NCBI GenBank assembly: GCA_022072225.1
Contig: JAJVIC010000007.1
Coordinates: 248,001 to 312,000, forward strand
Source of the DNA: Bacteroidia bacterium
GTDB lineage: Bacteria > Bacteroidota > Bacteroidia > SXHM01
Length of the DNA: 64,000 bases
Reading direction: 5' to 3'
In this document: positions 26,221 through 35,365 of the stretch, one piece after another
Numbering within the stretch: position 1 is the stretch's first letter
Layout: every line of letters begins with the position of its first letter
Made by a program: the position numbers and the translations under genes
The notes under the pieces: model-generated
The model's input: the letters and a program-made list of their open reading frames with translations, nothing else
Database searches by the model: none
What the model was told of the DNA's origin: nothing

Positions 26221-27310
26221 ATGGTAACAGTAGACAATATTCAAGAGATTAACGGGCGCGTAGAGGCTCTGAGGAGGCATCTTTGACATCGACAGGAAAC
26301 TGCGTGAGATAGCGGAAGAGGAAGAAACAACAACCGCACCCGGCTTTTGGGACGACCCTGAAAAAGCTGAAGGACTTTTCAAGAAAATAAATTCAAAAAA
26401 AGCGTGGACCAATGCGTTTAAAAATGCGGTGGCATCGCGTGATGACCTTGTCGTGATGTTTGATTTTTTCAAAGCCGGAGAAGTAAGCGAAGAAGAACTG
26501 GAGCAGCAATACAAAACCACTCAAAAAGTGATTGAAGATTTGGAATTCAAGAACATGCTCAGTGGTAAGGAAGACCACCTTGATGCCGTTATCAGCATTA
26601 ATGCCGGAGCAGGCGGAACCGAAAGTTGCGACTGGGCAAGTATGTTGTTACGTATGTACAGGATGTGGGCGGAGAAGAACGGGTTCAAAGTAATTGATGT
26701 GGATATACAGGATGGGGATGTGGCAGGAATAAAATCTGCAACTATTCAAATTCAGGGCGAGTATGCTTACGGTTATCTGAAAGGCGAAAACGGTGTTCAC
26801 CGTTTGGTGCGTATTTCACCCTTTGATGCCAATGCCAAACGCCACACATCTTTTGCTTCGGTTTATGCTTACCCGCTCATTGACGACAGCATTGAGATTG
26901 ATGTAAATCCCGGTGATCTGGAATTTGAAACCTTTCGTTCAGGTGGTGCGGGCGGACAAAATGTGAATAAGGTTGAAACCGCAGTCAGGTTGTTACATAA
27001 GCCTACGGGAATTATTATCAAAAATCAGGAAAGCCGTTCGCAGTTGCAGAACAAAGAAAATGCGATTAAACTGTTGAAGTCGCAACTGTATGAAATAGAA
27101 ATGCGCAAACGCAGAGAAACCAGCGATGCCATTGAAGGCTCGAAGAAAAAAATAGAGTGGGGCTCACAAATCCGCAACTATGTGTTGCATCCGTATAAAT
27201 TAGTAAAAGACCTGCGCACTGATTACGAAACATCAGATGCGCAAGGTGTTCTGGATGGCAACCTCTATGATTTTATCAAAACCTATTTAATGGAATATGG
27301 CAAAAATTAA
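26221..27310 (+). CDS. prfB: peptide chain release factor 2 with programmed +1 frameshift
   Basis: About 362 residues. Frame 1 runs from the ATG at 26221 for 21 codons to a TGA at 26284. An internal Shine-Dalgarno-like aggagg lies a few bases before ctttgac, the classic RF2 autoregulatory slip site. Reading resumes in +1 at GAC 26285. The body has the stop-recognition SPF ([10 protein letters not shown]) and catalytic GGQ ([11 protein letters not shown]). RF2 ends translation at UGA and UAA, and low RF2 favours the shift. The 3' end overlaps the next gene by 14 bases. Confidence 0.96.
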
Positions 27311-27653
27311 TCCGTTCATAATTTACCATAACCCCCGCTGCACCAAAAGCCGTGAAACATTGGCTTTGCTTGAAAAGAAAAAAGTAAAACCCGAAGTTGT
27401 GGAGTATCTGAAAACACCACCCTCGGCAACAGAACTAAAAGCCTTGCTTAAAAAACTCGGGTTAAGTGTTCAGGAAATTATCCGCAAAAAAGAGCCGCTT
27501 TTTATTGAAAAGTTCAAAGACAAAAAACTCAGCGATGAAAAATGGATCACAGTTCTGGTAAAAAATCCGGTGCTGATAGAACGACCCATTGTAGTAAAAG
27601 GCAATAAAGCCGTGATTGGAAGGCCGCCTGAAAATGTTTTCACTTTACTATAA
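27297..27653 (+). CDS. ArsC-family (arsenate reductase-like) protein
   Basis: 118 residues, thioredoxin fold. The active-site [12 protein letters not shown] carries Cys-15, and [10 protein letters not shown] holds the conserved Arg-Pro. This fits glutaredoxin-coupled ArsC or its YffB/YfgD relatives. No ars operon is nearby, so arsenate resistance is only possible. The ATG lies within the end of prfB (14-base overlap), implying coupling. Confidence 0.85.
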   Translation: MAKINPFIIYHNPRCTKSRETLALLEKKKVKPEVVEYLKTPPSATELKALLKKLGLSVQEIIRKKEPLFIEKFKDKKLSDEKWITVLVKNPVLIERPIVVKGNKAVIGRPPENVFTLL

Positions 27654-27727
27654 TTTAACATCCTCTTTTCCTTAAATCTTTCCTACTTTTACAGTCGCAA
27701 TTTTTCTTCTCTTTTTCTTTCCTTACA

Positions 27728-30037
27728 ATGTCTGCGGCTGATAAATTCAGAACACTTTTTCTTTGTTTGGTTTTTTTAATAAACGGCTCATTTTTTTCGT
27801 TCGCACAAAAAGTTGGTCTTGTTTTAAGCGGTGGTGGCAGCAGCGGCATGGTGCATATTGGTGTACTGAAAGCGCTGGAAGAAAACAATATTCCGGTTGA
27901 CTATATTGCCGGAACCTCAGCCGGAGGCTTGGTGGGCGGCATGTATGCTGCAGGTATGACACCTGCCGAAATGGAAGCGTTTGTAATGTCTCCCCAGTTT
28001 ATTAACATGAGCAAAGGAATTATTGAGGAGCAGTTTATCTATTACTTCAAATCAAAGGAAGAAACTGCCGACTGGATTTCTTTGCGATTCAACCGGGATA
28101 AAGATTCAGTTTTTAAAGCCGTGTTGCCTACCAACATCATGTCGCCTTTTCCGATGGACTTTTCATTGATGGAACTTACTTCAGGCGCATCTGCCGCCTG
28201 CAATTATAATTTCGACAGTTTGTTTATTCCTTTTCGCTGTGTGGCTGCCGATGTAGCCAACAAGAAACAGGTAATTTTCCGCAACGGAAATCTTTCAGAA
28301 GCCATACGTTCAACTATTTCTTATCCGTTTTATCTGAAACCTATTACTGTTGACGGACAGGTTTTGTTTGACGGTGGTTTGTATAACAACTTCCCGGCCG
28401 ATGTGGTGCTCGAAGATTTTTATCCCGATATAATTATAGGAAGCACTGTTGCCGCCAATACCGCTCCGCCAGATGAGGACAATGTAATCAGCCAAATCAA
28501 AAATATGCTGATGCTGAAAACCGATTACAGTGTTATTTGTGAAAACGGAATTATTATTGAACCACAACTGAACGACATCGGGCTCTTTGATTTTACGCAA
28601 TCAAAATACGTGATTGATGAAGGGTATAAAGAAACCATGAAACGGATGCCTGAAATAAAAGCAGCCGTTGCCCGAAGAATTTCAGATGAAGAAAGAGCCA
28701 TAAAAAGAAGTGAATTTCTGAAAAAGAAAGATGCATTGGTGTTTGACAATATCTACATCAACGGACTTAGCCGTTACGAAGCGTTGTATGTTGAACGGAG
28801 TTTGCGTAAAAACAAAAATGAAAACATTAGTATAGCCGAACTGCGCAAACGCTATTTCAAATTAGTAGCAGATGATAAAATAAAAAAGATTTATCCGCGT
28901 TCAAAAATTAACCGTACCAATGGTTTTTATGATTTGTATCTCGATATTCAGAAAGACAATGATTTCATTGCACAGTTCGGAGGTAATTTTGCTTCGCGCT
29001 CAATCAATAATGCATTTATTGGCCTGCAGTATAAATATCTTGGTATAACAGCACTGAGTATTTCGGCCAATACCTATTTCGGCAGGTTTTATACTTCGGG
29101 ACAAATAAAAGGAAGAATAGATTTTCCGTTCATTGTTCCCTTTTATTTAGAAGCAGGAGCTACCATCAACCAGTGGAATTATTTTAACAGTGCCACTACA
29201 TTTTTCGAAACCATAAAACCTTCATTTCTTATTTCAACAGATACGGATGGCGAAATTTCGGCAGGAATGCCCGCAACCTATAAAGGCAAAGTTGTTATTG
29301 GAGTTAACGGAGGACAAATAATAAATGAATATTACCAAACAAAAAACTTTTCATCGGCTGACCAAACCGATAATCTTACCTTCAAATTTATTTCTGCACA
29401 TGGCTCTTACGAAACAAATACGCATAACAGGAAACAGTACGCCAACAAAGGAAGATATTTCAACATGCGTTTTCGTTACGTTCAGGCAGATGTTTATGAA
29501 ACGCCCGGCACAACCGGCACAACCGACTTACGCATCGTTGATTTTAAACGCTGGTTGCAGGCAAAAATAGTTTTGGATACCTATCTGAGAAAATATAGTT
29601 TTTACAAACTCGGAATTTATGCAGAAGCCGTTTATTCTTCGCAGCCATTCTTCGCAAACTATTCTTCCACCATTCAATTTGCTCCGGCCTTTCAGCCATT
29701 TGCTGAAAGCAGAACACTGTTTTATCCTGATTTTCGGGCCAACCAGTACATCGGTTTAGGAGCACGTAATGTTTTTGAAATTCTTAAAAACCTTGATCTT
29801 AGAATCGAAGGATATGCTTTTCAGCCGTGGCGCGAAATAATCCGCAAAGACGATTTTACCGCTGCTTATGCCGATAAAATAAGAATGCCGCGTTTTATGG
29901 CTTCGTTTGCTCTGGTGTTCAGTTCGCCCATTGCACCGGTTAGTTTCAGTGCTAATTTCTACGACAAGCAAGACAACAACTGGTCGTTTTTATTTAACGT
30001 AGGGTACATTCTGTTCAATAAAAAAGCGTTGGATTGA
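27728..30037 (+). CDS. patatin-like phospholipase with C-terminal outer-membrane barrel
   Basis: 769 residues. Signal peptide (about 1-27, ending FAQ). The patatin domain (about 28-310) has oxyanion GGGSSG (35-40), nucleophile Ser-64 in GTSAGG and Asp-215 in FDGGLYNN. A POTRA-like segment (about 335-405; INGLSRYEALYVERSL) leads into an aromatic, alternating-strand barrel to the C-terminus. This is the PlpD-type layout: a lipase tethered or exposed at the outer membrane. The native lipid is unknown. Confidence 0.9.
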   Translation: MSAADKFRTLFLCLVFLINGSFFSFAQKVGLVLSGGGSSGMVHIGVLKALEENNIPVDYIAGTSAGGLVGGMYAAGMTPAEMEAFVMSPQFINMSKGIIEEQFIYYFKSKEETADWISLRFNRDKDSVFKAVLPTNIMSPFPMDFSLMELTSGASAACNYNFDSLFIPFRCVAADVANKKQVIFRNGNLSEAIRSTISYPFYLKPITVDGQVLFDGGLYNNFPADVVLEDFYPDIIIGSTVAANTAPPDEDNVISQIKNMLMLKTDYSVICENGIIIEPQLNDIGLFDFTQSKYVIDEGYKETMKRMPEIKAAVARRISDEERAIKRSEFLKKKDALVFDNIYINGLSRYEALYVERSLRKNKNENISIAELRKRYFKLVADDKIKKIYPRSKINRTNGFYDLYLDIQKDNDFIAQFGGNFASRSINNAFIGLQYKYLGITALSISANTYFGRFYTSGQIKGRIDFPFIVPFYLEAGATINQWNYFNSATTFFETIKPSFLISTDTDGEISAGMPATYKGKVVIGVNGGQIINEYYQTKNFSSADQTDNLTFKFISAHGSYETNTHNRKQYANKGRYFNMRFRYVQADVYETPGTTGTTDLRIVDFKRWLQAKIVLDTYLRKYSFYKLGIYAEAVYSSQPFFANYSSTIQFAPAFQPFAESRTLFYPDFRANQYIGLGARNVFEILKNLDLRIEGYAFQPWREIIRKDDFTAAYADKIRMPRFMASFALVFSSPIAPVSFSANFYDKQDNNWSFLFNVGYILFNKKALD

Positions 30038-30083
30038 TTTATAGTTTTCTCTATTATTGTGAAAATTATTAAAGTAAAACCTC

Positions 30084-30503
30084 ATGTCAATCCGTCCTTT
30101 TCATCTTGCTTTTCCGGTAAAAGATTTACAGGAAACAAAAAAATTCTACACCGAAATTCTTGGCTGCAAAGTTGGCCGTACAGATGTAAACTGGATTGAC
30201 TTTGATTTTTTCGGACATCAACTTTCAGCACATTTAAAACCATCGGAAACCCGCAAGGTTGAAGGCAGTGCAGTTGACGGTAAAAACGTTCCGGTTTTGC
30301 ACTGGGGCGTAATTCTTGAAATGGAACAATGGGAAAAACTGGCGGAAAATCTGAAAGCGAACAACATCAGATTTATTATTGAGCCTTATATCCGTTTTAA
30401 AGGACAGGTAGGCGAACAGGCAACCATGTTTTTTCTTGACCCGAGCGGAAATGCACTGGAGTTTAAAGCATTCAAAAGCGATGCTTCCATTTTTGCAACC
30501 TGA
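30084..30503 (+). CDS. VOC-family (glyoxalase-like) protein
   Basis: 139 residues with two beta-alpha-beta-beta-beta modules. Possible metal ligands are His-7 (PFHLAF), His-73 (VLHWGV) and Glu-126 (GNALEFK). FFLDPSGNALEFK is a strong family match. It could be a dioxygenase, lyase or binding protein; the substrate is unknown. It precedes the DinB gene by 3 bp. Confidence 0.87.
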   Translation: MSIRPFHLAFPVKDLQETKKFYTEILGCKVGRTDVNWIDFDFFGHQLSAHLKPSETRKVEGSAVDGKNVPVLHWGVILEMEQWEKLAENLKANNIRFIIEPYIRFKGQVGEQATMFFLDPSGNALEFKAFKSDASIFAT

Positions 30504-30506
30504 AAA

Positions 30507-31016
30507 ATGAGACCACAGCAAGGTGATTACAATTCTTATTTCGACAATTATATATCGCTGGTAAAAGGCGAAAATATTTTAACTACTCTCGAAAGCAATA
30601 CCACTGCAACGGCTGATTTTTTAAAATCTATTCCTGAAGAAAAAGGCGATTACGCTTACGCAGCAGAGAAATGGAGTGTAAAGCAAGTGATTATTCATAT
30701 CACCGATACCGAACGCGTTTTTGCGTATCGCGCACTGACTATTGCAAGGGGCGACAAGACTCCGCTTCCCGGATATGATGAAAATACTTGGGCAAGTAAT
30801 TGCGCGGCCGAAAAACGAACACTTGCAGATGTAATAGCGGAATTTTTATCGGTAAGACAAAGTACCATTCATTTGGTTAAATCTTTTGATGATATAATGT
30901 TTTCGAAAAAAGGCATTGCAAATAATAATCCCGCATCAGTTATTGCCTTGCTTTTTGTTATTGCAGGTCACGAGTTGCATCACCTGAATGTGTTGAAAGA
31001 ACGATATGGACTCTAA
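30507..31016 (+). CDS. DinB-family putative metal-dependent protein
   Basis: 169 residues. The four-helix DinB fold is suggested by KQVIIHITDTERVFAYRAL and the C-terminal AGHELHHLNVLKERYGL, which provide the His ligands. Many relatives are thiol-dependent transferases; the reaction here is unknown. It is in an operon with the VOC gene. Confidence 0.85.
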   Translation: MRPQQGDYNSYFDNYISLVKGENILTTLESNTTATADFLKSIPEEKGDYAYAAEKWSVKQVIIHITDTERVFAYRALTIARGDKTPLPGYDENTWASNCAAEKRTLADVIAEFLSVRQSTIHLVKSFDDIMFSKKGIANNNPASVIALLFVIAGHELHHLNVLKERYGL

Positions 31017-31037
31017 ACATTTCAGGTTATATTTTGT

Positions 31038-31045
31038 TAATTTTG
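31038..31045 (+). promoter_or_regulatory. -7 promoter box (TAATTTTG) for ferritin
   Basis: TAnnTTTG match, 21 bases before the ferritin ATG. Identical boxes at 37857 and 41358 have 20- and 22-base spacing. Confidence 0.55.
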
Positions 31046-31066
31046 TAACAACTAAAACGAAAAATC

Positions 31067-31591
31067 ATGCTATCAAAAAATATAGAAAAACTGCTGAACG
31101 AACAAGTTCAGTTAGAATTTGAATCGTCACAATTTTATTTGGCTATGGCTTCGTGGGCCGAAACAAAAGGACTGAACGGTGTTTCAGGATTTCTTTACGG
31201 ACAAGCTGACGAAGAACGCGTTCACATGCTTAAACTTTTTCATTTTGTAAACGAGCGTGGCGGACATGCTGCTGTTGGCGGTTCAAAACCACCCAAAGCA
31301 AAATTCAAAAATGTTAAAGAAGTTTTTGAAGATTTACTGAAACATGAATTAACAGTTACCCGCGAAATCAACAAATTGGTTGATGCCTGCCTGAAAGAAA
31401 AAGATTATACCACACACAACTTCCTGCAATGGTATGTTTCGGAACAAATTGAAGAAGAGAAACAGGCTATGACCATTCTGGACAAATTAGAGTTGCTGGG
31501 CGAAGATCGTGGCGGCCTTTATCTGTTTGACCGTGATTTAGCTTCAATGGCATCTGCACCTGCAGCAGACGCTGCTGATGCAGGTCAATAA
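31067..31591 (+). CDS. ftnA: ferritin
   Basis: 174 residues, usual length for bacterial non-haem ferritin. Ferroxidase ligands include Glu-17 (QLEFESSQFYLAMA), Glu-50 and His-53 (DEERVHM), Glu-94 region (LLKHELTVTREI) and QIEEEKQA near 127-134. It oxidises Fe(II) and stores iron in the cytoplasm as a 24-mer. A short Ala/Asp-rich tail follows the fold. It has its own promoter box and is convergent with the PP2C gene (1-bp gap). Confidence 0.94.
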   Translation: MLSKNIEKLLNEQVQLEFESSQFYLAMASWAETKGLNGVSGFLYGQADEERVHMLKLFHFVNERGGHAAVGGSKPPKAKFKNVKEVFEDLLKHELTVTREINKLVDACLKEKDYTTHNFLQWYVSEQIEEEKQAMTILDKLELLGEDRGGLYLFDRDLASMASAPAADAADAGQ

Positions 31592-31592
31592 T

Positions 31593-32675
31593 TTATAAAG
31601 CTATTCCTGCTAACATCATATCGTCTAACTGGCGGGTAGATTTTTTCCAGTTATCTATTTCAGACGCAAACATTTTTTCCTGTTCGTTTCCTGGTTTCGT
31701 GTAGTTAATCACCATGTTGTTACGCAAGCGGGTAAGGCCGAATTTTTCGTCTTTGTCATTAAACTGGTCGGTAATGCCGTCACTGAACATGTAAAAGCGG
31801 TCGCCTGTTTGGTATGAAATAGTTTGTGTAGAATATTTGAAATTAGGTTTAAAATGAAACCCGCCAAGACTGAAGAAGTCGGCTTTTATTTCACGCATTT
31901 CGCCATTAACACCAATGTAGCACATTCCCATTCCCGCTCCTGAAAAATCAACTGTTTTGTTTTTGGTGTCAACGCGGCAAAGTGCCATTTCCATTCCGTC
32001 ATGCACTTCTGAGTCTCGTTTCTGATTCAGAATTTTTTGTATTTCAATGTGAATGGTATCCAGAATTTCGGCAGTGCCGGCATGTTTGTTTTCACTGGTA
32101 ATTTTATTGAGCAAGCAATAGCCTATTAACGACATGAATGCTCCCGGAACTCCATGTCCTGTGCAATCAACAGCAGCTACATATACATACCCATTTGAAC
32201 GGTGATACCATAAAAAATCACCGCTAACCACATCGCGCGGCCGAAACAAAAAGAACGAACCCGGAAAATCGGTTTTCATTTGTTCGGCATTGGAGATTAG
32301 TGCCATTTGTATGCGTTGGGCATAATCAATACTCTGCGAAATTTTTTCAAGCGATTTGCTTAAATCTTTTTGAGCAATGGATAACTCACTGTTTTTCTCG
32401 TGTAAATCGCGGGTGCGTTCCATTACTTTCATTTCCAGATTTTGATTCATTTGCATCACTTCGTCTTGCTTTATTCCTGCAAGCATGGCAAATACTCCGA
32501 GAAACAGAGGTGCGCTGTCAATAACCCAGTGCAGCGGTTGTGTACGCTGCACCTGCATGATGCTGTCAAAGCCAAAAGGTAATCCCTGAACAAGCAAATC
32601 AACTATGCTGGAAATAACCGGAAAGCAGCAGCCAAATAATGCTCCGTAAATGAAATAGCGGGTTTTAAAATTCAT
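31593..32675 (-). CDS. membrane-bound PP2C/SpoIIE-type phosphatase (SiaA-like)
   Basis: 360 residues. Two N-terminal helices (about 8-30 and 50-68) are followed by a coiled coil (about 72-120) and a PP2C-type domain (about 130-360). Metal and catalytic motifs are RDVVSGDFLW, VDCTGHGVPGAFMSLIG, FSDGITDQFN and RQLDDMML. It would dephosphorylate a Ser/Thr phosphoprotein. It follows a SiaC-like gene by 4 bp and a SiaB-like gene, matching the kinase/substrate/phosphatase set of Sia-type partner switching. No diguanylate cyclase (SiaD) is seen. Confidence 0.88.
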   Translation of the reverse strand: MNFKTRYFIYGALFGCCFPVISSIVDLLVQGLPFGFDSIMQVQRTQPLHWVIDSAPLFLGVFAMLAGIKQDEVMQMNQNLEMKVMERTRDLHEKNSELSIAQKDLSKSLEKISQSIDYAQRIQMALISNAEQMKTDFPGSFFLFRPRDVVSGDFLWYHRSNGYVYVAAVDCTGHGVPGAFMSLIGYCLLNKITSENKHAGTAEILDTIHIEIQKILNQKRDSEVHDGMEMALCRVDTKNKTVDFSGAGMGMCYIGVNGEMREIKADFFSLGGFHFKPNFKYSTQTISYQTGDRFYMFSDGITDQFNDKDEKFGLTRLRNNMVINYTKPGNEQEKMFASEIDNWKKSTRQLDDMMLAGIAL

Positions 32676-32679
32676 TCAA

Positions 32680-33057
32680 TTAAATCTCCTTAATTTCAAA
32701 CGGAATATCAACAATGCTTTGTAATTCTTCTCCTTTTGTTTTCATCATTTCATCAGAAGATTTGCAGTGCCATATTACTTTGGCGTTCTTTTGTTTATCA
32801 ATTAAATCCTGCATGCCGCTTATAATATTAAAAAGATGGCGTGTTGATGCGGAGTTAATGTAATCAAGCCGTAAATGCAACTCAGTTGAGTCTTTCGGTG
32901 ATTGATAATATTCGTTCAGCCAGTCGTAAACGGGTTTGAAAAATGCCAGCGAATCTTCGGGCAGTGCTTTGCCCGAAATTTCTATTATACCATTACCTGC
33001 ATCTAATTTAATTGCCGGAGTATCCTCCGTAGCGGGTATATTTATCAGTTCTGCCAT
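32680..33057 (-). CDS. SiaC-like (DUF1987) regulatory phosphoprotein
   Basis: 125 residues, the usual family size. TPAIKLDAGNGIIEISGKAL, the LRLDYINSASTRHLF segment with candidate phospho-Ser/Thr, and IISGMQDL match DUF1987/SiaC. In the Pseudomonas system its phosphorylation by SiaB and dephosphorylation by SiaA controls partner binding. Here it lies between the PP2C gene and the duplicated kinase gene with gaps of 4 and 6 bp. Confidence 0.88.
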   Translation of the reverse strand: MAELINIPATEDTPAIKLDAGNGIIEISGKALPEDSLAFFKPVYDWLNEYYQSPKDSTELHLRLDYINSASTRHLFNIISGMQDLIDKQKNAKVIWHCKSSDEMMKTKGEELQSIVDIPFEIKEI

Positions 33058-33063
33058 GATGTG

Positions 33064-34155
33064 TTAAAACGTTACGTTTAAAGTAAAAAAACTCAGATCA
33101 TTATCGGTATCGTCAAAAGTATAACTCAGTGGCCCGCTGCTCTCGCGTGCTATTTCAATAAGCCCGAGTCCGCCACCTCCTTTTTCGCTGAACATTCCTT
33201 CTTTCAACGTTTTTTTGTACAGGTCTTTCAGTTCGTAATTATTCAATTTGTTAAGATTTTCTATTTTTTCTGCAAGTGCATTTTTTGTTTCTGCTGATAC
33301 CATATTACCGGCACTGATTGTATAGGTTTGATCTGTAAAGGTAATCATAAACAAACCTTCTTTATTCTGAGCATCTAATGAGTGACGCGAAACATTTTGC
33401 AGCAATTCAACTAAAATCGAATAAAGGCTTTTCCCGCGTGAACTTTCATCGGGCGAATACATTCTTTCCTGAATAATATTAATGATGGGGAGAATCGATT
33501 CTTTTGAGAAATCGCCTTTATAAACCATCAGAATGTTTGAGTTTTTTATCTCATCATCAAATTGGCGGGTAAATCTTAATGTTTCGCCATGCTCGCGACT
33601 GGCAATGTCTTCGCGCGATGCCAGTTTGAGCGAAAGGTAAAAGTTATAAAACCGCTCATTGATGCTTTCAATAGAGTGGTCTATCGGTTGTCCGGCTTTG
33701 CGTGCTATTTCTATGAGTCCTAATCCTGCGCCTCCTTTTTCGCTGAACTGACGATTTTCTAGAATTTCAAAATAAAGAGCTTTCAGTTTATCTTTCTCAA
33801 GGGTGTTCAGTTGTTTGAGTTTTTCTTTCAGCATGTTTGCCCTGTTGGCATCAATCAGGTTGATAGAACTGATATAGTTTGCCTGACCAACCACACGGGT
33901 TGAGAAAAGGGTGCTGTCATTCAAACCCTCGCTGTTGTCAGGTTTGCCATGGCGCACAAGGTTCTGAAAACACTCAACCATGATGTAGTTGACACGGTTG
34001 CGCATCTTCGATAAGTCTTCAAGGCTGTTAACATTAAAATCGGTAAGGCGTATAATTCCGTCTGTGATTTTGTCGTTTACTTCACCATTGAAAATCAGGC
34101 TCAGCCTGTCGTTACTGAGCTTTTTAAACAGGTAATAACTCTTGGATTCGGGCAT
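33064..34155 (-). CDS. SiaB-like (DUF6272) kinase, tandem-duplicated
   Basis: 363 residues, about twice a normal SiaB. Each half has a GHKL-type N-box and G-box: MVECFQNLVRHG with GGAGLGLIEIARKAG in the N-half, and LVELLQNVSRHS with GGGGLGLIEIARESSG in the C-half. Both keep the catalytic-type Glu and Asn. The halves diverged, so the duplication is not recent. It presumably phosphorylates the adjacent SiaC-like protein; whether one half is regulatory is unknown. It starts the three-gene set. Confidence 0.85.
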   Translation of the reverse strand: MPESKSYYLFKKLSNDRLSLIFNGEVNDKITDGIIRLTDFNVNSLEDLSKMRNRVNYIMVECFQNLVRHGKPDNSEGLNDSTLFSTRVVGQANYISSINLIDANRANMLKEKLKQLNTLEKDKLKALYFEILENRQFSEKGGAGLGLIEIARKAGQPIDHSIESINERFYNFYLSLKLASREDIASREHGETLRFTRQFDDEIKNSNILMVYKGDFSKESILPIINIIQERMYSPDESSRGKSLYSILVELLQNVSRHSLDAQNKEGLFMITFTDQTYTISAGNMVSAETKNALAEKIENLNKLNNYELKDLYKKTLKEGMFSEKGGGGLGLIEIARESSGPLSYTFDDTDNDLSFFTLNVTF

Positions 34156-34294
34156 AAGGAAAGAATAAGGTATGTCGTTTAACGATACTTTTTCAAATAA
34201 GTTTTCACTTCAAAAAAAGATTATTCGACAGAGAGAAACCCAGCTTTTTTAGCATGCTCTCTTCTTCAGTTACAGGAGAAAAATAGGCTGTTTT

Positions 34295-34636
34295 TTATGC
34301 CAGCGTTTCTGCAACTTTCTTTGGTAAGCCCGCCCGCACTAATTCATAGCTCTGTCTTACATAATGTTCCCACTCGCGCTGCGAGAAACGGCTGTCGTTT
34401 TCAACCAAAATCCATTTGTAACGCGCTAAATAAGGCGCAGGAATTATTCCTTCCGAGGCTGATAATTCGGAATAATCTTGGTCGCTGACTTTGAGTGAAA
34501 CTTTAAATGCACCCGACAAACCTGTAACGCAAAACATTTTTTTGCCCACACAAAAACAAAGGTCGTTTCCCCACTTTATGTCTTCAGTAACATGTGGAAA
34601 CGACAGACAGAGTTTTCGAAGTTTTTCAATATTCAT
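34295..34636 (-). CDS. MmcQ/YjbR-family protein
   Basis: 113 residues. CLSFPHVTEDIKWGNDLCF, KMFCV, FKVSL and the C-terminal WILVENDSRFSQREWEHYV region with SYELVRAGLPKK are typical of MmcQ/YjbR, a small CyaY-like fold often linked to DNA binding. The role is not established. It ends a minus-strand operon, one base after the exonuclease gene. The following 139 bp up to 34156 hold nothing recognisable. Confidence 0.88.
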   Translation of the reverse strand: MNIEKLRKLCLSFPHVTEDIKWGNDLCFCVGKKMFCVTGLSGAFKVSLKVSDQDYSELSASEGIIPAPYLARYKWILVENDSRFSQREWEHYVRQSYELVRAGLPKKVAETLA

Positions 34637-34637
34637 G

Positions 34638-35360
34638 CTACAATGCTAACATAATTTCTTTGTCTTTCAGTAATTCATCGCCTCGGTATGAAAGGTAAAG
34701 TTGGGCAACGGTAAGCGTATCTTTACAACAATAGTTGGCTATGCGGGGCAAATCTTTATCTTGCCAGTAAACGCGGTGTACATCGCTCCCCTGCATATCG
34801 TCTTTTGGCGTAGGAATATTGAAAAGGGCAGCAAGCAGTTGAAGCGAAGTGTAGTGTTTGAAATCGCCAAAACGCCAAAGTTGCATGGTGTCAAGTAAGG
34901 TATTCTCCCAGGGTTTTTTCCCGCCTACATCGAGAATAAACGGAATTTTTATTTTGTTTACCAGCATTCTGCGTGCAAGAAACGGGAAGTCAAATTCCTT
35001 TCCATTGTGTGCGCAAAGCAGATGTTCCGGCCCGTTAAAATGTTTATGGAGTAAAGCGGCAAAATCCTGCAGCAGTTTTTTTTCGTCATCGCCATAAAAA
35101 GCGGTTACACGAAATTCCCTTTCCTTTACATTAGGGTTAAAAAATCCTGCGCCAATGCAAATTATTTTCCCGAATTCGGCATATATACCCGCCCGGTTAT
35201 AAAGCTTTTCAGGAGTGTCTTCTTCTGTTTTTTTTAAAAAACCTGCTTTGTGGTTCCACAATTCTTTCATCTGTGGCGAAAGGTTGCTGTAGCCATTAAC
35301 CCCGGGAACAGTCTCTATATCCAGAAACAATATGTCGTGTATGTTAATGTTTTCTAACAT
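34638..35360 (-). CDS. DnaQ-like 3'-5' exonuclease (PolB-exonuclease-related)
   Basis: 240 residues. DEDD motifs are visible: ExoI FLDIETVPG, ExoII HNGKEFDFPFLARR, LLDTMQLW, and ExoIII YCCKDTLTVAQLY. It is a predicted stand-alone 3'-5' exonuclease related to the proofreading domain of family B polymerases, with no polymerase domain. The substrate is unknown. Spacing of 1 and 5 bp to neighbours indicates an operon. Confidence 0.88.
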   Translation of the reverse strand: MLENINIHDILFLDIETVPGVNGYSNLSPQMKELWNHKAGFLKKTEEDTPEKLYNRAGIYAEFGKIICIGAGFFNPNVKEREFRVTAFYGDDEKKLLQDFAALLHKHFNGPEHLLCAHNGKEFDFPFLARRMLVNKIKIPFILDVGGKKPWENTLLDTMQLWRFGDFKHYTSLQLLAALFNIPTPKDDMQGSDVHRVYWQDKDLPRIANYCCKDTLTVAQLYLSYRGDELLKDKEIMLAL

Positions 35361-35365
35361 TGTAT

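Noticed and set aside
26221-26286. prfB as a pseudogene because of an in-frame TGA
   Set aside because: The TGA is the programmed frameshift site with SD and ctttgac; the rest is intact.
27297-27653. Arsenic resistance determinant
   Set aside because: ArsC fold is clear, but no arsR or arsB nearby; the family includes non-arsenate relatives.
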